Assembly: GCA_963854835.1 (NCBI GenBank) | Contig: OY978525.1 | Span: 108,260,917-108,324,916, forward strand | Origin: Megamerina dolium | Taxonomy: Eukaryota; Arthropoda; Insecta; Diptera; Megamerinidae | Direction of reading: 5' to 3' | Length of the DNA: 64,000 bases | Shown: piece by piece, positions 47,340 through 57,780 of the stretch | Layout: every line of letters starts with the position of its first letter | Numbering within the stretch: the first letter of the stretch is position 1 | The notes under the pieces: model-generated | Told to the model about the DNA's origin: nothing | Seen by the model: only the letters and a program-made list of their open reading frames with translations | Databases searched by the model: none | Position numbers and translations under genes: made by a program

Positions 47340-47840
47340 GAAATAAAAAAGGCAGATGAACTCGCTGGAAAGGAAGCAGCAACCCCGTTTGTCGGTACGG
47401 AACCATTCGGCGGATTGGGAAAGGGCAAATTCTCCAAAATCTTTGGGGAAGCAAAAGATATACAAAAGAAGCAATATTGGAACAATCTACCGAGGTTACT
47501 ACAATCAAAGTCACTCTAAGGAACATATAACCTATATTGATTTGAGGATTGTATGAAGCTAAACAAGAATAACTTAAGAAGCATTACAGGAATTCTAACA
47601 GGACATTGTAGGTTGAACTATCACCTGACAAAACTGGAAATTTACTCTAATGAAATTGGTAAGTTTTGCGGGGAAGAGGATGAGACCTCGACACACGTGC
47701 TGGAGGTGTGCCCCGCACTAATGTAAAAACCAAAGAAACACCTAGGTGAACATCTACTTACTGATTGGGCAATCAGACTCGGGAATATAGGCGCAATTCT
47801 ACATTTCATAGAGGATGTTGGACTCAAAGAAATACTTTGA
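47340..47840 (+). pseudogene. LINE RNase H/C-terminal region
   Basis: EIKKADELAGKEAATPFVGT then EPFGGLGKGKF is the last motif of a retroelement RNase H domain (ADELARKGA). It is followed by KKQYWNNLPRLLQSKSL-stop, and after frameshifts LTGHC-like and LNYHLTKLE, a FCGEEDETSTHVLEVCPAL zinc knuckle, and a final ILHFIEDVGLKEIL-stop near 47840. At least three frame changes. The upstream part of the ORF is absent. Confidence 0.82.
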
Positions 47841-47898
47841 ATCAAAATGAAGGGGGCACGATAGATCTTATAGGTCGCGGTGCTACTTCACCATTAAC

Positions 47899-47929
<31 letters not shown>

Positions 47930-47935
47930 CCCAGT
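47340..47935 (+). mobile_element. I/Loa/Jockey-group LINE 3' end with TAA-repeat tail
   Basis: Encodes the end of an RNase H-type domain and the C-terminal knuckle region, followed by a 3' UTR with GATCTTATAGGTCGCGGTGC and an AAT repeat (47898-47927). The same 3' end occurs inverted at 12719-13020. An RNase H followed by a triplet-repeat tail fits the I or Loa clades; Jockey itself usually lacks RNase H and has poly(A). Confidence 0.8.
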
Positions 47936-48801
47936 AGAGCATAGTTGAATTTGGGGGATTCATAGAATAATAATATGAAAAAATATCTCCACTTACCTTT
48001 TAACTAATGACTCACTCCATCTGTCCAATTATTCCTTTTGCAGAGAAATATTAAGTACTAAGTACTGAGTACTAAATTCTTATATCTACATATGATGATA
48101 CATTTCTAATTGAAGAAAATATATACGAACGTATTCATGGAAGGACTTCACAATGTCTTCAATAATTTGTATGAAAAAAAGAAAGGGAGAGGGAGATTGA
48201 GTGAAATAGAAGAAAAAGGAAAATAAAAATAGTGAAATCAAGAAAGAAATCGTTTAAATTTGAAAAATAAACACATATTGACAGGACGAATGAAAAACGA
48301 AGGATATACATACATAGAATACATGCTGGTTTTCTTGCTGGCTGGCTTGCTTGCTTGCTGGTCTCATTCACTTCATATCAAGTGTAACTAGAGGAAATGG
48401 AAGTAAACAAATATCATCATTGCTACTATTGTTGTTGTTGTTGTTGTTCTTGTTATTATTATTGTAAACTTACAATCAATTGAGGATTGAGAATTGACAA
48501 CAATACAACAACAACAACAACAATAAAAAATCAACACAAATATTCTAGGGTACATACACAAACAACGGAAATGAAATGTTACATGTTGAACGAGTTGTAA
48601 TCGTAGAAAAAGACGAAAAAAAAAAGCACAGAAATTGTGCTACAACAAAAGCAAAATACAAAAAAAATAAAAACAAGAAATGAAAGAAATAATACAGTTT
48701 GAGCGGCGTTTTGAGACCGGAACAGGTGAGATGAAAATTTGTATACAAATAAGAGCATACACACACACACACAGATACTTCATGTGGACAATGTGTATGA
48801 C

Positions 48802-48842
<41 letters not shown>

Positions 48843-49490
48843 ATATGTATTTTTATGTCAATATATATATAGAATGATATATTGATACATAGTATCTATA
48901 AAATTAAATGTTTGAGCTTGTGAGAAAATTTCAAGTAGACTGGAATTTTCTCAAATTTATCTTCGTTTTTTATTTATTTGTGATTTTTTTTTTCAATTCA
49001 ACAAATAGTAATCGTATCGTCATTATATACTTTCAATATACTTCTATTGTAGTGTACTTGACTATGGGCCTAAGTAAATAAAAACACAAAATCAATAAAA
49101 TTTATTTTTCTTCCTTTTACCACTAGTCGTAAAAGAAAATTCAATTGAATGTTGATTTAAAGCAAATCATTTGAAAAAAAAATGCATAGCCTTCCATGTT
49201 GCTTGATTTTTAGAGCTATAAGAAAATGTGAGTGTCGATTTTGAAATAATTAAAAAAGCCCATGGCAACAGTTGATGGATGCCACAGGATAGGATCAAGT
49301 GCATGCTTTCATAGTACTTATTATAATTTCTTGACTTCAATGAAGTGGTTAAACATATACAATATTTATTGTATTGGAGCCTTGAATTTGTTTTGAGAGA
49401 TTTTTGTTGGATGACGGAAATGGTATATTTGCTATCGGACCATATTGTAACTATAGTCATTTTAAAGCGCCATTATTAGGCTTTCTTTTT
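47936..49490. other. Microsatellite-rich spacer
   Basis: TTG repeat near 48430-48447, CAA repeat at 48503-48522, CA repeat near 48760-48772, and a long GT repeat at 48804-48840. No gene. Confidence 0.6.
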
Positions 49491-49545
49491 CAGTATCTTT
49501 GATTTCGAAAAAGTGTAAACACCCAGTCTTTATTGAGCTTCAAAC

Positions 49546-50888
49546 ATGTGGACCTTTGAGCCAACAAAATAACATTTGCGGGAAGTTTGCTTTTCATGTT
49601 CAAGAAGTGCCGCTGAAAGTCATCGATCGCTATTGAAAGCCTACAAGGAACATTGTGTATATCGAATAAAATATATGTGTACTGATTTCGTCGTTTCAGA
49701 TGTGGTGATTTCGACATTGAAGACACAGAGCATTCAGACAAACCAAAAAAGTAGAAATTCGAAGAATTGAAGGCTTTATTGAACAAAGAATCATATGAAA
49801 CGCTTAAAGAATTGGCAACATCATTAGTGGTTGACAAATCAACCATTTTCAACCATTTAAAAGCCATGGGAATGATCCGTATGCATGAAAATTGAGTCCC
49901 ATACGTATTGAAGCCGAGAGATAATGTACGCCGATTTTTCATATGCAATTGTTTTGCTTCAAAGCTAACAAAAAAAGGGTTTCTTTGCATCGTATCGTCG
50001 GTGATGATGAAAAATGCATCCATTACGATAACCCGAAGCGAAAAATATCATGGGTTATATTCGATCAACCTTCAACATCAATGGCGAAGTGGCATACCCA
50101 TGGTGACAGGTTTATGCTCTGAATTTGGTGGGATCTGCTCGATGTTGCTTATTATGAGCTGCTAAAACCGAATGAAACCATCACTAGTGTTTTAAAAAAA
50201 AAAATACGTGGCTTTTATAAGTCCCGAAGGGCTCATTGACCGAGCTTCTCTTCCATTACTAATGTGGGTGCTAAATTTTGGACAGTATTAGTAGGAACCT
50301 GCTTACTTTAGCCGGTTCCGAATGGCAGAACCCTTGTGACATCACTTTTTCTAAACTTTGTCACAGAATTATTTTAGAAGCTTTTCCATGGAAAATTGTT
50401 ACTGCTCGTAAGAAAAATCTTTTTGATATTAAATTTGTTATGCATGAGCCGGGGATTGAACCTATTACCTAGAGATCAAAAAGCCAACACACTAATCACT
50501 GACTACGGCACCCACTAGTGGTCTTTATCGAACACAATTGATGTATTTAAGACGAGCATTGAAGGAAAAACGGCCATAATACCTCGAAAGACACGACAAA
50601 GTAACTTTGAGACATTACAATGCTCGTCTGTATGTCGCTGAAATCGTTCAAACACACTTAAGAACGCCGAAAAGGGAAATCCTTCCCCAGTCGCCGTATA
50701 GCCCAGGCATAGCTCCTTACGATTACCACTTGTTTCGATCGATGACACACGACCTGGAAGCACAGCGCTTCCATTCTTACGAAGAAGACAAAAAATGGGG
50801 CGATTGGTGGATTGCCCCCAAAATATGCCGACTTCTTCCGACGCAAAATCCGTATGACACCAAAAAATCAGAAAAAAGTCGTAGCTAA
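49546..50888 (+). pseudogene. mariner transposase, interrupted
   Basis: Begins MWTFEPTK-stop-HLREVCF then SRSAAESHRSLLKAYKEHCV (first HTH), with frameshifts through the linker. Then KKRVSLHRIVGDDEK-CIHYDNPKRKI (first catalytic Asp), FMLGIWWDLLDVAYYELLKP and NETITS, where the SINE interrupts. It resumes GLYRTQL..RALKEKRP-stop, then VTLRHYNARLYVAEIV: the second catalytic Asp (HDNA) is changed to Tyr. Last, SPGIAPYDYHLFRSMTHDLE contains the third Asp. The tail RRKIRMTPKNQKKVVANDRQYFE is split by frameshifts. Confidence 0.85.
50190..50512 (-). mobile_element. tRNA-derived SINE, copy 5 (minus), inside the mariner
   Basis: Flanked by perfect 8-bp duplications CACTAGTG (50182-50189, 50513-50520). 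On the minus strand it starts GGTGCCGTAGTCAGTGATTA (box A degraded), has GGTTCAATCCCCGGC (box B), the family body, and ends GGGACTTATAAAAGCCACGT followed by twelve T and four A. Removing it restores the mariner reading NETITSGLYRTQL. Confidence 0.92.
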
Positions 50889-50930
50889 TGATAGACAATA
50901 CTTTGAATGATGCATAAATTCATTTTGTTA

Positions 50931-51229
50931 CTGAAAAAAAGGCTTAAAAACTGGAAAAAATCCTGGCATATAAGGTTTCTTCTTATATTCGATTTGCAAA
51001 AAAAAATACAAAATTCATGTATCGTGATTCGTTTCGATTGATGATATTTTTGGAACTCACTTACAAGCGCTAGAATTGGAGAAAATTGATTCTACATACA
51101 TGATATTTCTTATTATTTAATCATAACCTAACATCTCTACATAAATGGGTCAATTGTATGATCGACTTCTATTAAATTTCTCCCAACAATATTTTTCCTG
51201 AACTTACATATCCCGTATCATCACTTTTT
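50931..51229. other. Spacer
   Basis: AT-rich, nothing recognised. Confidence 0.5.
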
Positions 51230-51890
51230 AGGGCGGGATCCCCAAAAAAAATTGATGTTTTCATAAAATTCTGCTCCTCTCGTTTCCTGAAGTCGCCACT
51301 AGAGAATTTAAATATGTGGCCAACCCCTATTGATTTTCTCTTCTTCACATTTTTTTTTAGTATACTTCCCTAGTGATTCCACCACTTTGTGGGCTACCCT
51401 ATAAAATTTACGCTTTTATACGATATGGTTCCAGCACTCTGATGATGCCCTTAAAAAGGTAAACTATATGCCCGACACTCATTTATTTTTTTGTCATAAC
51501 AATTTTCCAAATACACCAACCCCCTATTTCTGTCCCTTAAGGGGGCGCCCATACCAAATGAGCTCAAAACCGACCAATAACTCCACAGTTGCTTAAGAAT
51601 TGTCTTTAAGAGGATGTAACGTAACTCTGACTCCCATTCGTTTTACTTCGGCAATATTTCTTCTGATCTTACTTACTCCAAATTTGAACCCATTAAAGGT
51701 GTTACCATAAAAAATGAACGAAAAACGAATGAAATTTCACAAAAAACTCTATAGCTTCCCATAAATCGCATTTGGATGGATACCATGTAGTTATGACCCA
51801 CTATGACCCACTATCTCCAACGCTTAAAGGGGCTGCCATATAAAATTAAGACAAAAAAGAGCTGAAAACCGACAAATAACTATATAGCTT
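51230..51890. repeat. Degenerate ~150-bp tandem periodicity
   Basis: A short G-rich block followed by CCATA/CCCTA and an A-rich run recurs at about 51232 (GGGCGGGATCCCC), 51391 (GGGCTACCCTATAAAA), 51541 (GGGGGCGCCCATACC), 51697 (AGGTGTTACCATAAAAAA) and 51830 (AGGGGCTGCCATATAAAA). Spacings are about 133-159 bp. Two units also share GAGCT(C/G)AAAACCGAC(C/A)AATAACT. This looks like an old tandem (satellite-like) array. Confidence 0.5.
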
Positions 51891-53890
51891 TGCCGGAATT
51901 AAGATGGGTGTTTTTGGCCATTCCACGATAGAATTCATCTCATCTCATCTTCATCTCATTTGAGAAAGCAATCAACAACTAAATCCCCTATAATCATTTT
52001 TATGTAATTCTTTCAAATTTTAATTTACCGCTGGCATTAACCAATTATCAGACTTATATCGTAACAACATGTTAAGTGTCACTATGTACAAGTCGATTTC
52101 CCTCAACATCAATTGCAATTGCAATAGTGCAATTATATTGTTGTCCGATACATCATGATCATCATCATCATCATCATCATTGTGTAAATGATTCCAAATG
52201 AATCCAAAAAAAAAAACCAAAAAAAAAAACAAAGTCAACGACCATTTGTAGTTGCAAAAGACGAGAAACGGAAATGACACATTGAATGATTGCAAAATTA
52301 ATGCAACTGTAATTCCGCTAGATGTCGTCGCCTTGAGAGTACCAAAGTAATATGCGAGTCGAATGTGCAGTGCAGACAAAATTACAAGTGAATTACGAGT
52401 GAATAACTTGAACGCTTGTCAATGATGTGAATGAAGAAGAGACAACATCATCTGCAGCAGCACAACTTCTTTAACTTAACATGGCACATAACAACAATAT
52501 TGATAATTCTGACAATGACAGAGAGTCAATTGTTGTATTTTGTTTTGAGAATTTTTTTTTTTTTTTTTGTAACCATCATCGAAATAGTATTTATTATAGT
52601 AAGTAATATTTTTTTTTTGGAGGAGTCGTTGTTGTTTCAGTCAACATTTGCTCACTAACTGGCTGTTGTCAATTCATTTGACAAATGCAGCGGCTAATGT
52701 CAATACAAAAAAAAAAAAATTAAATAAAAATAAAAAGAAAAATGGTATCGAAAGTGGCTATTACAACTACATTGCTACCTATTATTTATTATATATACAA
52801 TATTATGTCGTCTACCTAAATAGTAAGTACTGGTTCGATTCTAGTCCTCGTTCTCTCTCTCCACTCCTTTGATCATCAACTTTTTCAACTATTGTTTACA
52901 CACTGTGGGCATTATTATTGTAAAATTACTTATTTCCCAATTGTACTCCTACAGTCAACGATATAGTACATAGTTGGATGCTGGTTGGCTTCTTGCTGTT
53001 AGCGTTCTTTCTTTCATTGCCTTCAATCTTGATTACTGTCAATAAGATTGCCATTTTTTGAAGTGCCCTGCTGCGTCTTAAATTCAACAGCATTTCTATG
53101 CATTCAGACCCTCTCTTTCTCGTTCGCTCTCTCTCTCTCTCTCTCTTTGTCTCTTTTTACTTCATTTTGCTGCCTCATTGTTTATGTCTGCGGCAATGTT
53201 GTTGATGGTCTTATCAATGATTTCAATTGCTATTATTTGGCTTTCATTGTTATTACATATTGACATATGATAGTATGTGTGTGTGTGTGTGTGTATGCGC
53301 TCCTTTCTAAAATACGTATATGAAGAAAACGATATTTATTATTGTTTGCCTTTTTGGCAATTTCGCAATTTTTTAATAATTTTACCCCCACTGATGTTGA
53401 CGATGATGACGATGACGATGACGATGCTGATAGTGCTGCTTGTAGCAAAGTTCATATATATATATTTTTTTTTTTTGAGCTATTATGATTTGTTATTGTT
53501 ATTCTTATTGTTATTACTTGTATTACTCGTCTGTTGATGATTATGATGATAAGGGTAAAATATAAATAAACCATTTATGTATATATAAATAATATTTAGA
53601 TATCGTTTATGTGGCATGGGGGATAGTTGAAAATATATTTCTTCTCTCCTTCTTAAAATCATTCTTTTTTTTTGTTTTTGATAGACAATAATTTGGCTAA
53701 CTTTCTTGTGGAAGAATTTCTTGAGCTCATCTTAATAACCATCAACTACAGACAACACTGTTTCAATATTGAAATATCTTTGAACATCGAATTATCTTCT
53801 AAAACGAAGACTCATTCATTGATGGTGGCCATTGCGAAAGCTGATGTGTGAGCAACACTCGACGGATGTGGTTATGAATCAGAGCAAAGA
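51891..53890. other. Microsatellite-rich spacer
   Basis: CAT repeat at 52151-52181, CT repeat at 53126-53147, GT repeat at 53275-53294, and GAT/GAC triplets at 53397-53430. No gene. Confidence 0.6.
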
Positions 53891-54299
53891 CTCCGACTTT
53901 ATTGGGCTTAAATATGACCATATGTACTGTAACGCGTGTCTTTTGTTTCCCAGCCGGGAGCAGCGTAAAATTTCTTGTTGTAGGAGGAGGACCGAATTCC
54001 GCACGATTGACTATTAGCAATCAATTCACCGACACTAGACGGTTCGGTACTAACTTAGAACTACTACTATTTTATTGTAATTTTCTTCATTTTCCTTTCT
54101 TTCTTTCTTTTTACAATTTTTCAATACAAATTCAATTTCTTACTCTACGCCTAAATGGAATACCTAACCTTACTTACACAATGAGGATATATAGGATTCA
54201 TCAGTCCCACCTGATCGCACCTAATGAATCAGTCGTCTGGCAGATCCGCCTCAGCAGAAGTCTCCAAGCGACTGATAGTTGTGTAGGCTAGCCTGATAG
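53891..54299. other. GC-richer stretch, possible LTR remnant
   Basis: Starts near TGTAACGCGTGTC (53928), a common type of LTR beginning, and runs without a break into the dispersed repeat at 54300. The 129-codon open frame at 53902-54291 has no recognisable domain. Whether this and 54300-54750 are one element is not settled by the sequence alone. Confidence 0.3.
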
Positions 54300-54750
54300 A
54301 AGGGCCTCCTGTATCTAGCACCCTGGCCTCACACCTAGAAGAAGGAGACCTTTATAGCAATATAAAGGAACAACCAACGTGGTAGCGGATGGTTGCTCCT
54401 GGTATATGAGATGGTTCAAAACGACCGCGGGCAAAGATGAGGGCTCGCAGGCGACTACTTTAAGCGAGCCATCGAATACAGACAGCCTCGCTTAAAGCAA
54501 GCACTTCTTATAGCCGGCGGGCGAATTACTGCCAGCGCCGCGACTACAATAGCACTCATTCGGCTAGCAAGCTACTCGAACTTGCCGATTCAAACAATTC
54601 AGCAAGATCGATTCAACTAGTATGTCGGGTCACGACGTACTCGATTGGTTTTTATTACCTTTTTTATCTCATGCCTTACATTGGCAAGTCATACCCCTTT
54701 AGTACATATCTGTCTATAAAGCATTTGAGAATTATGTAGTGTAAAATACA
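54300..54750. repeat. Dispersed repeat, copy 2 (shared with 11322-11735)
   Basis: Same ordered blocks as the 11322-11735 copy, with a ~40-bp extra segment (GAAGAAGGAGACCTTTATAG) near the left end. It is followed by a TAG repeat at 54751-54766. Non-coding; solo LTR or non-autonomous element. Confidence 0.75.
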
Positions 54751-54867
54751 GTAGTAGTAGTAGTAGCAATACAGCAATTTCCAGTAAACCATACTTAGTC
54801 TGAGCCAGTAATTTCAAGTGGAAACTACCCGCAATATAATCTAATTAACAATTTACATTGTAATTTT

Positions 54868-55367
54868 GTAAGCTACCTCTCGGTTAGACTCTTTGTGATA
54901 AAACAGAAAAGCTTCATCTCAGCTGAATACCCCATTCAAGCTGGAGTACCACAAGGCAGCGTATTAGGCCCCTTGCTCTATATGTTGTTCATCGCAGATA
55001 TGCCAACCGACGTCAAGACTATCATCTATACTTTCGTCGACGATACAGCTATATTATGTACTCACGCATATCCGAACAAGGCGTCAAAACTTCTGCAAGT
55101 ACATATCAACAGGCTTCAGGAATAGCTTGGCGACTGAAGAATCAAAGTCAATGAATCCAAATGCGTTCACATCACATTCACTCTATGTAGTAGTTATTGC
55201 CCACCTGTGCAAATTAACTCTAAGCCGATCCCTCAGGCCTTAGAAACTAAATATCTAGAAATGCATCTGGATCGTAGACTCACTTGGAAAATGCATATAA
55301 GTGCAAAACTTAGCCATAGAAAAATAAAAACAAGGGAGCTACACTGGCTTTTGAATAGGCACTACAG
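54868..55367 (+). pseudogene. Jockey-type reverse transcriptase fragment
   Basis: YPIQAGVPQGSVLGPLLYML (motif B) and FIADMPTD are followed by the catalytic FVDDTAILC (motif C, VDD variant), INRLQE-stop, KVNESKCVHITFTL, LETKYLEMHLDRRLTWKMHI and LHWLLN. There the Jockey sequence ends abruptly and RTE sequence begins. The 5' end is truncated just upstream of motif B. Distinct from the Jockey-group LINE at 32677. Confidence 0.83.
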
Positions 55368-55672
55368 ACACTACGCCATATCCTGGAGAAGACCCAAGAA
55401 AAACAGATCGATACACACCACCTATTTGTTGATTACAAAGCCGCTTTCGACAGTCCGGTAAAGGATTACCTCTACGCAACAATGTCTGAGTTCAGTATTC
55501 CTGCAAAACTCATTCGACTTTGTACAATGACACTGCATAACACCCGTTGTGCAGTGAAAATTGGGAAAGACTTCTATTGCGAAAGATCACTCTTGCACAA
55601 ACAGGTGCTACTTTGGGCTAAGTAAGCAATTGAGAAGTCGAGCCATCTCTCGAAGAACGAAAACTACATTAC
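55368..55672 (+). mobile_element. RTE-like LINE fragment with internal deletion
   Basis: From CTACGCCATATCCTGGAGAA to about 55577 it matches 62564-62768 of the larger RTE copy (including HHLFVDYKAAFDSPV, motif A). It then jumps to GTGCTACTTTGGGCTAAGTA, which is about 330 bp further on in that copy, so motifs B and C are deleted. It ends near 55672 without a tail. Confidence 0.85.
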
Positions 55673-56689
55673 TGCAATTCAATGCTTTTAGGCTTGAAAA
55701 TTTAATTTAAAATCATTCTTGTATCCGATTGTATGTCTGTCTGCAATATATACATCTTTATAACAAAGTTAATATAATAAAAAAAGGAACTCCTTTTAAA
55801 CCAAAACACCATCGAACATAAAACAAATGGAAACCAGGTCGTATGAGCAATATGCAATTTATTTATAATATTTTCTCTACATATGTATGTACTACATATT
55901 ATCATACTATTGACATATTATTGTCTCTAAAACCCATAAACAACATCAACATCATCATAATACAATGTAAACTTGTGTAGAGCAAAATAAAAATATATTT
56001 TTGTAATTACCTAAACAAATCACATCCGATGAACAACAAATGTGTATACACTTTGTTGAAATTGTATTCAGTATCAACATGTTCGTATACATACTATGTA
56101 TGTATCTACGTTCATTAAGTACCATTGCATTCAAGGTCAGTTGCATTGGCACATGCCATCATCATCATCATCATCAACGCACATATGAGTTACAATGCAG
56201 GGAACATGCCGTTCTCAATGAGAAATGAATTAACTACATTTTTATGCAAATATTCAACTATACTTTGTTATCATCATCATCATCAACAACACAATCGTTA
56301 AACAAGTGAATAAGCAAAGTCCTAGAGAGAGAGAGACAGAATATAAATGCCACATAGGATAGATGCCTTAATGGCATAACGATAATGGCATTACATTGCA
56401 ATGTCCAACAAATATACGATAAAATGCAATTTGTTGCGCTCACTTAATTCAACAACAGTAACAAAATACATACAACACATCTTCGAAGAGCTGACAATTG
56501 TCAATGTACCCATGTAAATGTAGTAATGTGAAAAAAGAATGTGAGAAAAGTTAAGCTTACCGGAATTGCTTCATTCATGGTCAGCAATAAACAAGAAGGA
56601 TGAGAAATTGTTTTTTTTTTTTTTAAATCATTGCTCATTGCTCTAACACTATCACTATCGTTTTTTCCCGTCCGCCTTTTTTCCATCAG
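55673..56689. other. Spacer with CAT repeats
   Basis: ATC/CAT repeats at 56158-56176 and 56267-56285, and a GA patch at 56322-56335. No gene. Confidence 0.6.
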
Positions 56690-57610
56690 TACTTGATGAT
56701 ACCCACGGAGTTACTTTTGACAGTCGCATGACTTTTGCTACGCATGTTGAAAACACCATCCAAAGGTTGCATAACAGAAATAATTTCCTTAAGATACTGG
56801 CTGGCACTGGCTGGGGGAAAGACAAGGACACGCTGCTCATCGCCTATAAGACCATCGGCAGGTCGATCATCAACTATGCGGCTCCAAAGTGACTCATAAG
56901 CGATACGCAATGGTAGCTTCTGCAAAACCCGGCAGAATACTGCTTTTCACATCATCACGGGCTACCATAAGATGGCGCATGAGAATCATCTACATCAGGA
57001 AACGCGAATGCTAAAAGTGCGTGAGGGAACTGCGAACTGCTCGCGCAGCAATTTTCGTCTTTCCTGCCACCTTCCATCACACTCCAACAACCGTTTAATG
57101 CAGCTGGCCCCTCCTCCGCGTAGCATCCTTGGTGGCTTGCGCTCATTTGATGAGCATGTAAGTCATCTGCTCGATGATTTGAGCTCTAGTACACATAGGG
57201 CGGCTCTGAAATCATTGCATCAACGCGCGATGGAGGCTGCCATTGAGGGTCATGCTCATAACATCGTGCTGGGGGGTCGCCCATCGCCATGTGCAAACTG
57301 TAAACAACAGCTCCCTACATTCGCTCGAGCCACTTTGGCGCAGCTAAGATCTGGGTGAACTGAACTGCTACATGCACCGGCTGGCTAATACAATTCCACA
57401 CCGATGCCCGCAGTGCCAACAAATCCCGCACAACATCCATCATCTTTTCGCCTGCCCTAGAAGGCTTATCAGTTTGGCCCACTCTGCACTGTGAATGCAC
57501 CCCCTGAAGTCTGCCGCCTTCCTAGAGCTGGTCGTTGTGAACAACAACAACAACTCAATTAACTGACACGCAAACCTGTTCGTGATTTCGAAATCGTTGT
57601 CTGTTATTGG
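56690..57610 (+). mobile_element. Jockey-group LINE 3' half (second copy)
   Basis: Same element as 32677-34303, opposite orientation. It begins at the thumb region (VLDDTHGVTFDSRMTFATHV, IQRLHNRNNFLKILAGTG), then WGKDKDTLLIAYKTIGRSII. It continues through HKMAHENHLHQETRMLKVRE to ERAALKSLHQRAMEAA-type and CPQCQQIPHNIHHLFACP-like knuckle sequence in shifted frames. It ends with AACAACAACAACAACTC and GATTTCGAAATCGTTGTCTG. It keeps parts where the other copy has deletions, so the two together define the 3' region. Confidence 0.85.
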
Positions 57611-57780
57611 ATCTATAATTTAATTCGTGCGGTTTGCAAAGAGATGGCGTAACTTGATTATTATCCCATTGTTCCAATATTCTGAACATGCGTTGGAAAT
57701 CTACTGTCATTGTGCGTCTTTCTCAGTATATGTCATTCATTTGAAACGTAAACAACAATAACAATTCTTTTCACTCAAAT

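Larger units (their letters stand above)
49500..50930 (+). mobile_element. mariner split by a SINE
   Basis: Plus-strand transposase readable from the ATG at 49546 to about 50888, interrupted by the SINE 50190-50512. Terminal inverted repeats were not identified. Confidence 0.83.

Noticed and set aside
49490..50023. 177-codon minus open frame
   Set aside because: Antisense shadow of the plus-strand mariner transposase at 49546-50888.
53902..54291. 129-codon open frame as a gene
   Set aside because: No domain; lies in a repeat-like stretch continuous with the dispersed repeat at 54300.
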